Virus record (IMG/VR): IMGVR_UViG_3300027833_000066
Coordinates: 1-54,141 of that record
From: a virus
DNA length: 54,141 bases
Strand: one strand, 5' to 3'
Each line of letters starts with the position of its first letter. The stretch's first letter is position 1. Positions 7,977-16,061 of the stretch are shown piece after piece. Made by a program: the position numbers and the translations under genes. A model generated the notes under the pieces. It was not told where the DNA came from. It did not search any database and saw only the letters and a list, made by a program, of their open reading frames with translations.

Positions 7977-9680
7977 ATGGCATTTCAAGTATCACCAGGC
8001 GTCCAAGTCAAAGAAATTGATGCAACAGGGGTAGTACCCGCAGTATCAACATCTATTGGTGGATTCGCTGGATCATTTAATTGGGGTCCCGTAGAAGAAG
8101 TTACATTGGTTAGTTCAGAAACTGAATTAGCTAGTATCTTTGGATCATCGGATTCTAGTACATACAAATACTTTCTAACTGCAGCATCATTCCTAAAGTA
8201 TGGTAACGCATTGAAAGTAGTAAGAGCAACATCCACTTTGGCCGATAACGCCACATCAGATGGCTCAGGTCTATTAGTAAAAAATAGAGAACATTACCTA
8301 AACAGCTACGACAATGGAGCAACTGGCAAAGGAAGCTGGGTTGCAAAATATGCTGGAGCTTATGGTAGTAGTCTAAAAGTTGAAACTGTAACTGGCGGAA
8401 TCGCTCAAAGCGCATTCGATAGCTGGACATATTCAGGCAACTTTGATAGCAAGCCTTCAACCTCAGACCAAGCTGTAGCTCTTGGCCACGGATCAGCAAA
8501 TGACGAAGTTCATATTGTAGTTATTGACGAAGATGGTCAATTTACTGGAACCGCTGGAACTGTTTTGGAAGCTTTTGCATTCGCTTCACAAGCGGTAGAT
8601 GCTAAGAAAGCTGATGGAACTAGTGCTTACTATAGAGACGTAATCAACACACAATCTAGATACATTTGGGCTGGTGATGCACCAACTACTTGGACTCAAA
8701 GCGGAAATACTTTGGCTGTTCAAGGTGCAAGTGGTTATGCTGGAGATGCTGCTCCAGGAACAAGTTCACTATCTGGTGGAACTGATTCTAGTGCTGATGT
8801 TACTTCTGGTAATATTATTGCGGCCTATGATCTATTAGCTGACGAAGAAACAGTTGATGTTAACTTACTATTTGCATATCCTGACGCTAATGGCGCTAAG
8901 GTAATTGCTGATAAGTTAATCGCGATTTGTAATGCTAGAAAAGATTGTATGGCATTTGTATCACCACCTATTGATGATAGTGTTGGAACTGCAACACCTG
9001 CTGCTGATGTTAAAGTATGGGCTGATAGTCTTACTTCAACTTCATATGCATCATGTGATTCAGGCGCGGTATACGTATACGATAAGTATAACGATCAATA
9101 TCGTTGGCTTGGAGCTGGCGGGCTTTGTGCTGGTCTTTGTGCTAATACCGATGATGTTGCCGATGCATGGTTCTCACCAGCTGGTGTAAATCGTGGCCAA
9201 CTATTGGGTGTAGTCAAATTGGCTTATAACCCTAAGAAAGCTGATAGAGATGCTCTTTATAAAGCAAGAGTTAATCCTTTAGTTTCTTTCCCAGGTCAAG
9301 GTACAATGTTATTCGGTGATAAGACTCTATTGTCTAAGCCCGGTGCATTTGATCGAATTAACGTGAGACGTTTGTTCATCGTATTGGAAAAAGCAATTAG
9401 TACAGCCGCTAAAGGTCAACTATTTGAATTCAACGATGAGTTTACTAGAGCTCAATTTAGAAACTTACTTGAGCCATTCTTACGGGATGTTAAAGGTAGA
9501 CGTGGAGTAACAGACTTTAAAGTAGTTTGTGATACTACAAACAACACGGGACAAGTTATTGATGCTAACAGATTCGTTGCAGATATTTATATCAAGCCAG
9601 CCAGATCTATTAACTTCATCAACTTGAACTTTATTGCAACCAGAACCGGAGTCGATTTTTCTGAAATCGCCGGGCTATAA
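7977..9680 (+). CDS. 18: Tail sheath protein gp18
   Basis: 567 residues (T4 659). The N-terminus 'FQVSPGVQVKEIDATGVVPAVSTSIGGFAG' is the classic sheath start, and the C-terminal domain ('NVRRLFIVLEKAISTAAKGQLFEFND', then 'DVKGRRGVTDFKVVCD') is the conserved contractile sheath core that links subunits. The middle is Ser/Thr/Gly-rich and more variable, as expected for the outer domains. Gene 19 follows 13 bases later. It is driven by two tandem late promoters. Confidence 0.97.
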   Translation: MAFQVSPGVQVKEIDATGVVPAVSTSIGGFAGSFNWGPVEEVTLVSSETELASIFGSSDSSTYKYFLTAASFLKYGNALKVVRATSTLADNATSDGSGLLVKNREHYLNSYDNGATGKGSWVAKYAGAYGSSLKVETVTGGIAQSAFDSWTYSGNFDSKPSTSDQAVALGHGSANDEVHIVVIDEDGQFTGTAGTVLEAFAFASQAVDAKKADGTSAYYRDVINTQSRYIWAGDAPTTWTQSGNTLAVQGASGYAGDAAPGTSSLSGGTDSSADVTSGNIIAAYDLLADEETVDVNLLFAYPDANGAKVIADKLIAICNARKDCMAFVSPPIDDSVGTATPAADVKVWADSLTSTSYASCDSGAVYVYDKYNDQYRWLGAGGLCAGLCANTDDVADAWFSPAGVNRGQLLGVVKLAYNPKKADRDALYKARVNPLVSFPGQGTMLFGDKTLLSKPGAFDRINVRRLFIVLEKAISTAAKGQLFEFNDEFTRAQFRNLLEPFLRDVKGRRGVTDFKVVCDTTNNTGQVIDANRFVADIYIKPARSINFINLNFIATRTGVDFSEIAGL

Positions 9681-9693
9681 TTAGGAGATTACA

Positions 9694-10221
9694 ATGGCTA
9701 TTTTAGGCGTAGATGATTTTAAATCCAAGCTAGTTGGAGGTGGTGCACGTGCTAATATGTTCAAGGTTACTTGTAACTTTCCTTCATATGCTCAGGGTGA
9801 CGTTGAACTATCTTCCTTCTTAATTAAAGGCGCTCAAATGCCTTCATCAGTGGTAGCACCTGTTCCTGTATTATTCAGGGGTAGACAACTACAATTAGCT
9901 GGTGATAGAACGTTTGAACCATGGACTATTACCATTATCAATGATACTGGCTTCGAAATCCGTAATGCTTTTGAAAGATGGATGAATGGTATTAGCGAGC
10001 ACAATAACAATACTGGTTTGAGTAATCCTACCGATTACCAATCTGATATGATTATTGAGCAGTTGAACAAGCAAGGCGTTTCAACTAAGCAATACGATTT
10101 AAGAGGGTGTTTCCCTACAAACATTAGTGCAATTGATGTAAACTATGATTCTGAGAATACTATTCAGGAATTTACAGTTGAACTTCAAGTGCAGTATTGG
10201 GAGTCTGGAACTACTTCTTAG
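9694..10221 (+). CDS. 19: Tail tube protein gp19
   Basis: 175 residues (T4 163). Conserved gp19 features include 'RANMFKVTCNFP', 'KGAQMPSSVVAPVPVLFRGRQL', 'GDRTFEPWTITIINDTGF' and a C-terminal 'EFTVELQVQYWE' strand. It polymerises into the inner tail tube through which DNA passes. It shares its 3' region with the late promoter and strong hairpin ahead of the portal gene. A second, divergent tube-like protein is encoded at 15560. Confidence 0.95.
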   Translation: MAILGVDDFKSKLVGGGARANMFKVTCNFPSYAQGDVELSSFLIKGAQMPSSVVAPVPVLFRGRQLQLAGDRTFEPWTITIINDTGFEIRNAFERWMNGISEHNNNTGLSNPTDYQSDMIIEQLNKQGVSTKQYDLRGCFPTNISAIDVNYDSENTIQEFTVELQVQYWESGTTS

Positions 10222-10227
10222 AAGAGG

Positions 10228-10235
10228 TATAAATA
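10228..10235 (+). promoter_or_regulatory. T4-type late promoter upstream of gene 20
   Basis: Exact TATAAATA directly after the gene 19 stop, 57 bases before the portal ATG. Its expected start point (about six bases downstream) falls just before the GC hairpin at 10245. Confidence 0.72.
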
Positions 10236-10244
10236 ATATTAGAA

Positions 10245-10265
10245 GAGGGGGGACAGTCCCCCCTC
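10245..10265 (+). promoter_or_regulatory. Strong GC hairpin in the 5' leader of the portal gene
   Basis: GAGGGGGG and CCCCCCTC form an 8-bp perfect stem with the 5-base loop ACAGT. There is no T-run after it, so it is not a typical intrinsic terminator. It lies between a late promoter and the gene 20 start, so it would be at or near the 5' end of the gene 20 mRNA. Confidence 0.7.
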
Positions 10266-10291
10266 CGATAATATGATGAGGAATATTCAAA

Positions 10292-11788
10292 ATGGCAGAA
10301 TTTTTTGGCTTTGAGATAAACAGAAAGAAAGGTGGCGCTCCCATAGAGCTTCCTTCGTTTGTCCCTGATACCGATCAAGACGGCGTTGGTGTAATTACTA
10401 GCGGTGGCGGTTACACTGGGCAGTACGTTGATATTGATGGTGATAAAGCCAAGAATGAGATAGAGCTTATTTACAAGTATCGTGATATTGCGGCACATCC
10501 AGAATGCGATGCAGCCATTGAAGATATTGTCAATGAAGGAATCATTGGTAGTAACTCTTCAGCTCCAGTAGAAGTAGTCCTAGATGAAATGGATGCTTCT
10601 GATAAAATTAAAAGTGCTATCAAAGAAGAATTTGATACCGTTGTTAGTCTATTAGGCTTCAATAGTTACGGGCATGATATATTTAGAAAATGGTATGTTG
10701 ATGGTAGATTGCCATATCACATAATCGTAGATCCAAAGAACCCTAAAGCGGGTATACAAGAATTAAGATATATTGATCCAACTAAACTTCGTAAGATTAG
10801 AGAAGTTACTGAAGATAAAGATCCACTAACTGGAGCCAATATAATTACTGGTCAAAAAGAATACTTTTTGTTCCAAGATGGTAAAATGCTTGACGCAAGT
10901 CAAGGCCTTAAGATCCACCCTGACTCCATAGCTTATGCTACATCAGGTATGTTGGATGCTAATAGAAAACGAATTTTATCGTATCTACATAAGGCAATTA
11001 AACCTACAAATCAATTAAGAATGATGGAAGACTCATTGGTAATCTATAGGATATCAAGAGCTCCTGAAAGACGTATCTTTTATATAGACGTTGGTAATTT
11101 ACCTAAGGGTAAAGCTGAAGAGTATTTGAAAAACATTATGGGTCAGTATAGAAATAAACTGGTCTACGATGCTCAAACCGGAGATATTAAAGATGACCGT
11201 AAACATATGTCGATGCTTGAAGACTTCTTCTTACCGCGTAGAGAAGGTGGCAGGGGCACAGAAATTTCGACCCTCCCAGGAGGAGAAAATCTTGGGCAAA
11301 TCGATGATATCATCTACTTCCAAAAGAAACTTTACAGATCGCTCAACGTTCCAGTTAACCGTTTAGAGCAAGAATCAACGTTTACTTTAGGTAGATCTAC
11401 AGAGATTACAAGAGACGAAGTTAAGTTTAAGAAGTTTATTGATAGATTAAGAAACAGATTTTCTGATCTGTTTATACAATTGCTAAAAACTCAGTTATTA
11501 CTTAAAGGTATTATAACTGATTCAGATTGGCATAAAATGAAAGAAGACATTACCTTTGATTTTATTGAAGACAACCACTTTGCTGAGCTGAAAGAAACTG
11601 AAATGACTCAGCAACGGTTTGAAATGCTTAGTCAAATGGATGAATATGTTGGTAAATACGTTTCCCATCAATGGATTCGTACAAACATTTTGAAGCAATC
11701 TGAAGATGAGCAAAAAGAGATCCAAAAACAAATTGAAGCAGAGAAAAAATCTGGTGAAATTGAAGATGATGGCGATCTTGACATCTAA
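10292..11788 (+). CDS. 20: Portal vertex protein gp20
   Basis: 498 residues (T4 524). The sequence follows gp20 throughout: 'IYKYRDIAAHPECDAAIEDIVNE', 'LPYHIIVDPKNPKAGIQELRYIDP', the region 'LEDFFLPRREGGRGTEISTLPGGENLG' and 'SLNVPVNRLEQ'. Twelve copies form the ring at one vertex through which DNA enters and leaves and on which prohead assembly starts. The C-terminus is a long charged helix. Start preceded by GAGGAATA. Confidence 0.97.
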   Translation: MAEFFGFEINRKKGGAPIELPSFVPDTDQDGVGVITSGGGYTGQYVDIDGDKAKNEIELIYKYRDIAAHPECDAAIEDIVNEGIIGSNSSAPVEVVLDEMDASDKIKSAIKEEFDTVVSLLGFNSYGHDIFRKWYVDGRLPYHIIVDPKNPKAGIQELRYIDPTKLRKIREVTEDKDPLTGANIITGQKEYFLFQDGKMLDASQGLKIHPDSIAYATSGMLDANRKRILSYLHKAIKPTNQLRMMEDSLVIYRISRAPERRIFYIDVGNLPKGKAEEYLKNIMGQYRNKLVYDAQTGDIKDDRKHMSMLEDFFLPRREGGRGTEISTLPGGENLGQIDDIIYFQKKLYRSLNVPVNRLEQESTFTLGRSTEITRDEVKFKKFIDRLRNRFSDLFIQLLKTQLLLKGIITDSDWHKMKEDITFDFIEDNHFAELKETEMTQQRFEMLSQMDEYVGKYVSHQWIRTNILKQSEDEQKEIQKQIEAEKKSGEIEDDGDLDI

Positions 11789-11793
11789 ATTAT

Positions 11794-11801
11794 TATAAAT
11801 A
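11794..11801 (+). promoter_or_regulatory. T4-type late promoter upstream of the gene 67-like ORF
   Basis: Exact TATAAATA 22 bases before the ATG at 11823. It heads the prohead core/protease/scaffold/capsid block. Confidence 0.72.
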
Positions 11802-11822
11802 ATATACAAGGGAACAAATAAA

Positions 11823-11990
11823 ATGAGCATTGAAAGTTTAATTGATAACGTTAAAGACGGCAACAACGTAGAAGCTGGTAAGGTATTTAATAGCCTTATG
11901 GCTGATAAGTTGTCGGCAGCTTTAGAAGCTGAAAAAATTAATGTAGCCTCTAGTTTAATTACTAGAAAATCTTCTCAAGAAGAAGAGTAA
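11823..11990 (+). CDS. 67: Prohead core protein gp67-like (55 aa)
   Basis: A short ORF of 55 codons starting after AAGGGAACA. The product begins 'MSIESLIDNVKDGNNVEAGKVF' in sense and resembles T4 gp67, which has the same 'LI..I...(D/N)...A.K.F' start, a central helix and an 'EEE'-type acidic end. In T4 gp67 is a minor scaffold component needed for correct core and head shape. Position between genes 20 and 21 is exactly that of T4 gene 67. The T4 neighbour gene 68 is absent. The identity relies on position plus weak similarity. Confidence 0.75.
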   Translation: MSIESLIDNVKDGNNVEAGKVFNSLMADKLSAALEAEKINVASSLITRKSSQEEE

Positions 11991-12003
11991 TAGGAGAAGC
12001 GAT

Positions 12004-12657
12004 ATGAAGATGATCGCAGAATACCATGACAGCGATCTTACCATCATAACCGAAAAGGTTGGTGGAAAGAAGAGCATGGTTATCGAAGGCGTGTTTATGC
12101 AAGCCGACGCAAAAAACAGAAATGGTAGAATATATGAGAAAAGTATATTAGAAGCTGCCGTTAATAAATATGTAACAGAACAAGTAAGTACTGGTCGAGC
12201 TGTTGGGGAACTAAACCACCCTGAAGGTCCGACCATTAACTTAGATAAAGTTTCACATAAGATTACTGAACTTCGTTTTGAAGGAAGTAATGTTATAGGA
12301 AAAGCATCAATCCTTAACACCCCAATGGGCAATATCGTAACCGGTTTGTTAGAAGGTGGAGTTAAACTTGGTGTATCAAGTCGTGGTATGGGTAGTCTTG
12401 TGCAAAAGAATGGTACTATGTATGTGAAGGATGACTTTATGTTATCCACTATCGATATAGTCCAAGACCCTTCCGCTCCAGAGGCTTTTGTCAATGGGGT
12501 TATGGAAGGCGTAGATTGGGTATGGAATAATGGTATCCTATGCGCACAAGAAATTGAGAAAATTGAGACTGAAATAAAGGAAGCTCGAGGTATGCGCTCT
12601 GCGGATATTGAGATTAAAGCTTTTAAGAATTTCCTCTCGAAACTTGTAAATTCTTAA
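12004..12657 (+). CDS. 21: Prohead core protease gp21
   Basis: 217 residues, the usual length. Conserved blocks include 'GVFMQADAKNRNGRIYEKSIL', 'GRAVGELNHPEGPTINLDKVSH', containing the His of the serine protease triad, and 'LGVSSRGMGSL', containing the nucleophile Ser. The enzyme is activated inside the prohead and cuts scaffold, capsid and internal proteins after (L/I)xE motifs. Its position between 67 and 22 matches T4. Start follows AGGAGAAGCGAT. Confidence 0.95.
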   Translation: MKMIAEYHDSDLTIITEKVGGKKSMVIEGVFMQADAKNRNGRIYEKSILEAAVNKYVTEQVSTGRAVGELNHPEGPTINLDKVSHKITELRFEGSNVIGKASILNTPMGNIVTGLLEGGVKLGVSSRGMGSLVQKNGTMYVKDDFMLSTIDIVQDPSAPEAFVNGVMEGVDWVWNNGILCAQEIEKIETEIKEARGMRSADIEIKAFKNFLSKLVNS

Positions 12658-12672
12658 TAGGAGAATAAAATT

Positions 12673-13755
12673 ATGTCAGAGACATTAGAAAACGAAATAG
12701 TCGAAGACGTATCAGAAACTGAAGAGCTTGAAACTGAGCTCGTTGAAGACCAACAAGTTGAAAGCGAGGAAGATCTCGAAGAAGCTAAGGTTGCTAAAGA
12801 AGATGGTGATGAAGACGATGAAGACGAGTCCGATGATGAAGAGGACGAAGATGAAGTCGTAGAAATGCCAAAAACTAAAGCTGCCATTATGGCATCAGTA
12901 AACGATATGTTGAAAGGCGCAAAAAAGGACAGTGCACAGAAGATCTATGCAGCAGTATACAAAACTATCACAGCTCCAGATGTTGAAGCTCCAAAAGTTT
13001 ATAAGGAAGACGCCGAAGTTGACGTTAGCCATATTGACTATAAGGAAGACTTAGACGGATTGGTTGCTGAAGAAGCTACTTTATCAGATGGTTTCCAAGC
13101 GAAAGCCGGAATCATTTTTGAAGCTGCTTTGAAGTCGAAAGTTAGTGTTGAAATTGCTAGATTGGAATCAGAGTACGTTCAAAACCTCGAAGAAGAAGTT
13201 ACTGAAATCAAGTCAGAGCTAGTAGAGAAGGTAGATTCTTACCTTAACTATGTAGTTTCTAACTGGATGGAAGAGAATGAAGTAACTGTAACCGAAGGTC
13301 TTAGGACTGAGATTGCAGAAGACTTTATGGTTTCTTTACAATCAGTGTTTAAAGAGCACTATATTGAAGTTCCTGAAGGTAAAGTTGACTTGGTAGACGA
13401 ATTGTCTACATCAGTTGCTGAGCTAGAAGAAGCTTTGAACAAATCAACCGAAGATAATATTCAAATGACCGAAGCTGTGCAGAAATTGCAAAGAACTGAG
13501 ATTGTTAGAGAAGCATCTTCTGGGTTGGCATTGACTGAAGCTGAAAAGCTAAGTTCTTTAGTTGAAGATATTGATTTTGATACTGCCGAAACTTTCGAAA
13601 TGAAAGTTAAAGTTGTTAAAGAGTCATACTTCAAAGGTGAAGTTACTGAATCAGTGGATGACGCTCAAATGTTAGTTGGTACCGACGAAGCACCTGCCGA
13701 AATTGGCGATGTTATGGCTAGATATACTCAAGCTATCTCAAAATTTAATCAATAG
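12673..13755 (+). CDS. 22: Major prohead scaffold protein gp22
   Basis: 360 residues, longer than T4 gp22 (269). It is extremely acidic at residues 1-65, then alternates helical, coiled-coil segments, ending 'MARYTQAISKFNQ', which is close to the gp22 C-terminus. It forms the prohead core around which gp23 assembles and is then degraded by gp21. Several LxE sites are visible. The acidic N-terminal stretch appears to be an extension relative to T4. Confidence 0.9.
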   Translation: MSETLENEIVEDVSETEELETELVEDQQVESEEDLEEAKVAKEDGDEDDEDESDDEEDEDEVVEMPKTKAAIMASVNDMLKGAKKDSAQKIYAAVYKTITAPDVEAPKVYKEDAEVDVSHIDYKEDLDGLVAEEATLSDGFQAKAGIIFEAALKSKVSVEIARLESEYVQNLEEEVTEIKSELVEKVDSYLNYVVSNWMEENEVTVTEGLRTEIAEDFMVSLQSVFKEHYIEVPEGKVDLVDELSTSVAELEEALNKSTEDNIQMTEAVQKLQRTEIVREASSGLALTEAEKLSSLVEDIDFDTAETFEMKVKVVKESYFKGEVTESVDDAQMLVGTDEAPAEIGDVMARYTQAISKFNQ

Positions 13756-13774
13756 TCTATAGGGGAAATAAAAA

Positions 13775-15133
13775 ATGTTTAACGCAGACTCAAACTTAAT
13801 GGAAAAATGGTCACCGGTTCTAGGCCATACAGATCTTCCAAAAATTAATGACCAACATAAAGCAGCTGTTACAGCTCGTTTGTTGGAGAACCAAGAAATG
13901 GCAGCTCGTGAAGATGCAGTTTCAGTTGAGGGAAATTTCCTTGGCGAAGCAGCAGCTAACGTAGTTGGTGCTGGTATGGGCGCTACTGCTGGTGCGGTCA
14001 AGGGATTCGATCCCGTATTGATCTCTCTAGTAAGACGTGCAATGCCTAACCTCATCGCTTATGATATCGCTGGCGTTCAGCCAATGACTGGACCTACTGG
14101 TCTTATCTTTGCAATGAAGTCTAAGTATACTCAACAATCTGGCGATGAAGCTCTTCACAACGAAGCTGTTACTGGCTTTTCTGGTACTGGTGCTCAAGAA
14201 GTTGGACCTTCTGGTCTAGAAGCTTCTACTGATGCTGATTCCGATGGCTCTATCCTTGATACTGCTGTTGCAGATATCACTTCAACTTACGGTACTGGTC
14301 TTTCAACTGCAGCTGCTGAAGCACTTGGCGACGGTGGTGGTACTAACTTCGGTGAAATGGCATTCACAATTGACAAAGCTACTGTTACTGCTAAGTCAAG
14401 AGCCCTTAAAGCTGAATACACTATGGAACTTGCTCAAGATCTTAAAGCAGTCCACGGTCTAGATGCTGAAGCTGAACTTGCTAACATTCTTTCTTCTGAA
14501 ATCCTCGCGGAAATCAACAGAGAGATCGTTCGTACTGTAAACTCTTCTGCTATTCTAGGTGCTAGACAAGCTAACGTAGCCGTCAAAGGTATCTTCAATG
14601 TAGATTCCGATTCAGATGGTCGTTGGTTGGCAGAGAAGGCTAAAGGTCTTATCATGCAAATCGAAAGAGAAGCTAACCAAATTGCTAAAGAAACTAGACG
14701 TGGTAAAGGTAACTATGTTATCTGTTCTTCAGACGTTGCTTCAGTACTTGCTGCTTCTGGCATGTTGGATTATAGTCCTGCGCTTTCAACTTCTTTGAAT
14801 GTTGATGATACTGGTAATACTTTTGCTGGTGTTCTTAACGGTAAGTTCAAGGTATATGTTGATCCATACGCCGCTGGTACTAATGCTGACTATGTAACTG
14901 TTGGTTATAAGGGTACTAACCCATATGACGCTGGTGTATTCTATTGCCCATATGTTCCTTTAACTATGGTTAAAGCAATTGGTGAGCAAGACTTCCAGCC
15001 TAAGATTGGTTTCAAGACTCGTTACGGTATGGTTGCAAATCCATTCGTAGCTACTGACGGAACTGTTGGTACAGCTAGAACTAACCCATACTTTAGAATC
15101 TTTAGAGTTGACGGTATCATGGTCTCAGCTTAA
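13775..15133 (+). CDS. 23: Major capsid protein gp23
   Basis: 452 residues. The N-terminal propeptide contains a gp21 cleavage site 'FLGE|AA' at Glu58/Ala59, close to the T4 site at residue 65. HK97-fold blocks typical of gp23 follow: 'GFDPVLISLVRRAMPNLIAYDIAGVQPMTGPTGLIFAMKS', 'EYTMELAQDLKAVHGLDAEAEL' and 'FYCPYVPLTMVKAI' near the end. Codon use is strongly biased towards C/T-ending codons (GCT, GGT), as in highly expressed genes. It is followed by an intrinsic terminator. No gene 24 (vertex protein) follows. Confidence 0.97.
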   Translation: MFNADSNLMEKWSPVLGHTDLPKINDQHKAAVTARLLENQEMAAREDAVSVEGNFLGEAAANVVGAGMGATAGAVKGFDPVLISLVRRAMPNLIAYDIAGVQPMTGPTGLIFAMKSKYTQQSGDEALHNEAVTGFSGTGAQEVGPSGLEASTDADSDGSILDTAVADITSTYGTGLSTAAAEALGDGGGTNFGEMAFTIDKATVTAKSRALKAEYTMELAQDLKAVHGLDAEAELANILSSEILAEINREIVRTVNSSAILGARQANVAVKGIFNVDSDSDGRWLAEKAKGLIMQIEREANQIAKETRRGKGNYVICSSDVASVLAASGMLDYSPALSTSLNVDDTGNTFAGVLNGKFKVYVDPYAAGTNADYVTVGYKGTNPYDAGVFYCPYVPLTMVKAIGEQDFQPKIGFKTRYGMVANPFVATDGTVGTARTNPYFRIFRVDGIMVSA

Positions 15134-15155
15134 TCTTAAGCTAAGCAACATGTTT

Positions 15156-15182
15156 AAAAGGGTCCTTCGGGGCCCTTTTTTT
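15156..15182 (+). terminator. Intrinsic terminator after gene 23
   Basis: Stem AAAAGGGTCC / GGGCCCTTTT closed by a stable TTCG tetraloop and followed by a run of seven T. This is a textbook rho-independent terminator ending the capsid transcript. Confidence 0.95.
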
Positions 15183-15187
15183 ATGCC

Positions 15188-15195
15188 TATAAATA
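15188..15195 (+). promoter_or_regulatory. T4-type late promoter upstream of the lipoprotein gene
   Basis: Exact TATAAATA right after the gene 23 terminator. It would give a leader of about 90 bases for the ORF at 15289. Confidence 0.65.
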
Positions 15196-15288
15196 AGTAC
15201 AAGGAAGATGTTCTGTGTATTAAGTTGTACACACCGCAGTAGTGGGAAGGATACCTCAATCGGAAATACTGAAAATGAGGGAGTTACT

Positions 15289-15489
15289 ATGCACAAGTTA
15301 TTTGCATTAATGACCGTCGTTTTATTGGCTGGTTGTAATACTGTAGATTCTGTTATTGATGGAACTAAAAGTATTGTCGGAGGAGTTGCTTCAGATGTTG
15401 TTGGAGTTACTGCAGGTACTTTGGATGTTGTATCTGGTACTATCAAAGGTGTTGCTGATAAGACTGGTGTTGAAACCGAAAAAGAATAG
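15289..15489 (+). CDS. Small predicted lipoprotein (66 aa)
   Basis: Start chosen at the ATG at 15289, preceded by GAGGGAG; an upstream in-frame ATG at 15208 lacks this site. The N-terminus is a type II signal: positively charged start, hydrophobic run and lipobox 'LLAGC' with Cys at residue 16, so the mature protein should be lipidated. The 50-residue mature part is Gly/Val/Ser/Thr-rich with repeated 'VV.G...GV' patterns. As a late gene it could act in lysis (outer spanin-like) or superinfection exclusion; neither is proven. Confidence 0.7.
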   Translation: MHKLFALMTVVLLAGCNTVDSVIDGTKSIVGGVASDVVGVTAGTLDVVSGTIKGVADKTGVETEKE

Positions 15490-15546
15490 ATTTAAAGGAG
15501 TTAGCCGGCCATGGATGGCATTTTTATAATTCATACATTTAAGGCG

Positions 15547-15554
15547 TATAAATA
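15547..15554 (+). promoter_or_regulatory. T4-type late promoter immediately ahead of the tube-like gene
   Basis: TATAAATA ends only 5 bases before the ATG at 15560. With normal late promoter geometry the transcript would start at or within a base or two of that ATG. Confidence 0.6.
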
Positions 15555-15559
15555 GATAT

Positions 15560-16018
15560 ATGACTACTTCAAATAAAAACTTTTTAAGCCCTACCGGGTT
15601 TCAATTCAAAATTGATTCAACGCAATATGCTAATGTTGAATACTTTTGTACCTCAGCCACTCTACCAGATTTAACTCTATCTGAAGCTGCCGTTCCATAT
15701 AAAGGTTCTAACCTTGCTATGACCGGTGACAGAATTGCGTTTGGGGATTTAGCTATTAGATTTAACATTACAGAAGATATGGAAAACTATATTGAAATGT
15801 TTAATTGGATGCATAATATAATCAATAAGGGCGAAAAGTTTAAATCAGACGCTACTTTAGCAATATTGAGTAGCCATAATAATGTTACAAAAGAGATTAC
15901 ATTTAAGGATTGCTTTCCAACTACTTTATCTGCCGTTGAATTTTCAACTCAACAAACTGATATTGAGTACTTACAAGCTGATGTAACTTTACACTATTCT
16001 TATTATGAAATAAAGTAG
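15560..16018 (+). CDS. Tail tube-like structural protein (gp19 paralogue)
   Basis: 152 residues with the layout of gp19-type tube proteins: 'GFQFKIDSTQYANVEYFCTSATLPDLTLSEAAVPYKGSNL', 'MTGDRIAFGDLAIRFNITED', 'NWMHNII', then 'FPTTLSAVEFSTQQTD' and a terminal beta strand 'ADVTLHYSYYEI'. Compared with the gp19 at 9694 it keeps the fold pattern but is divergent. Proteins of this kind in T4-like phages are minor tube or baseplate components; gp54-like tube initiation is one possibility. There is no clear ribosome binding site before the ATG. Confidence 0.7.
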   Translation: MTTSNKNFLSPTGFQFKIDSTQYANVEYFCTSATLPDLTLSEAAVPYKGSNLAMTGDRIAFGDLAIRFNITEDMENYIEMFNWMHNIINKGEKFKSDATLAILSSHNNVTKEITFKDCFPTTLSAVEFSTQQTDIEYLQADVTLHYSYYEIK

Positions 16019-16032
16019 GTATTTTTATACCT

Positions 16033-16040
16033 TATAAATA
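16033..16040 (+). promoter_or_regulatory. T4-type late promoter upstream of uvsY
   Basis: TATAAATA 22 bases before the uvsY ATG. In T4 uvsY is also transcribed from a late promoter besides its middle promoter. Confidence 0.7.
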
Positions 16041-16061
16041 ATTCTATACTATGGAGATATA

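Noticed and set aside
8155-8499. Minus-strand and alternative-frame ORFs opposite gene 18
   Set aside because: They are shadows of the codon pattern of the sheath gene and resemble no protein.
12654-12887. Minus-strand frame with a long serine-rich product
   Set aside because: It is the mirror of the acidic GAA/GAT-rich start of gene 22. All other genes are on the + strand and it has no ribosome binding site or context.
15511-15555. Tiny 14-codon frame after the lipoprotein gene with AAGGAG upstream
   Set aside because: Too short to support as a gene, and it overlaps the late promoter of the next gene. It could be a leader peptide, but nothing beyond the ribosome binding site argues for it.
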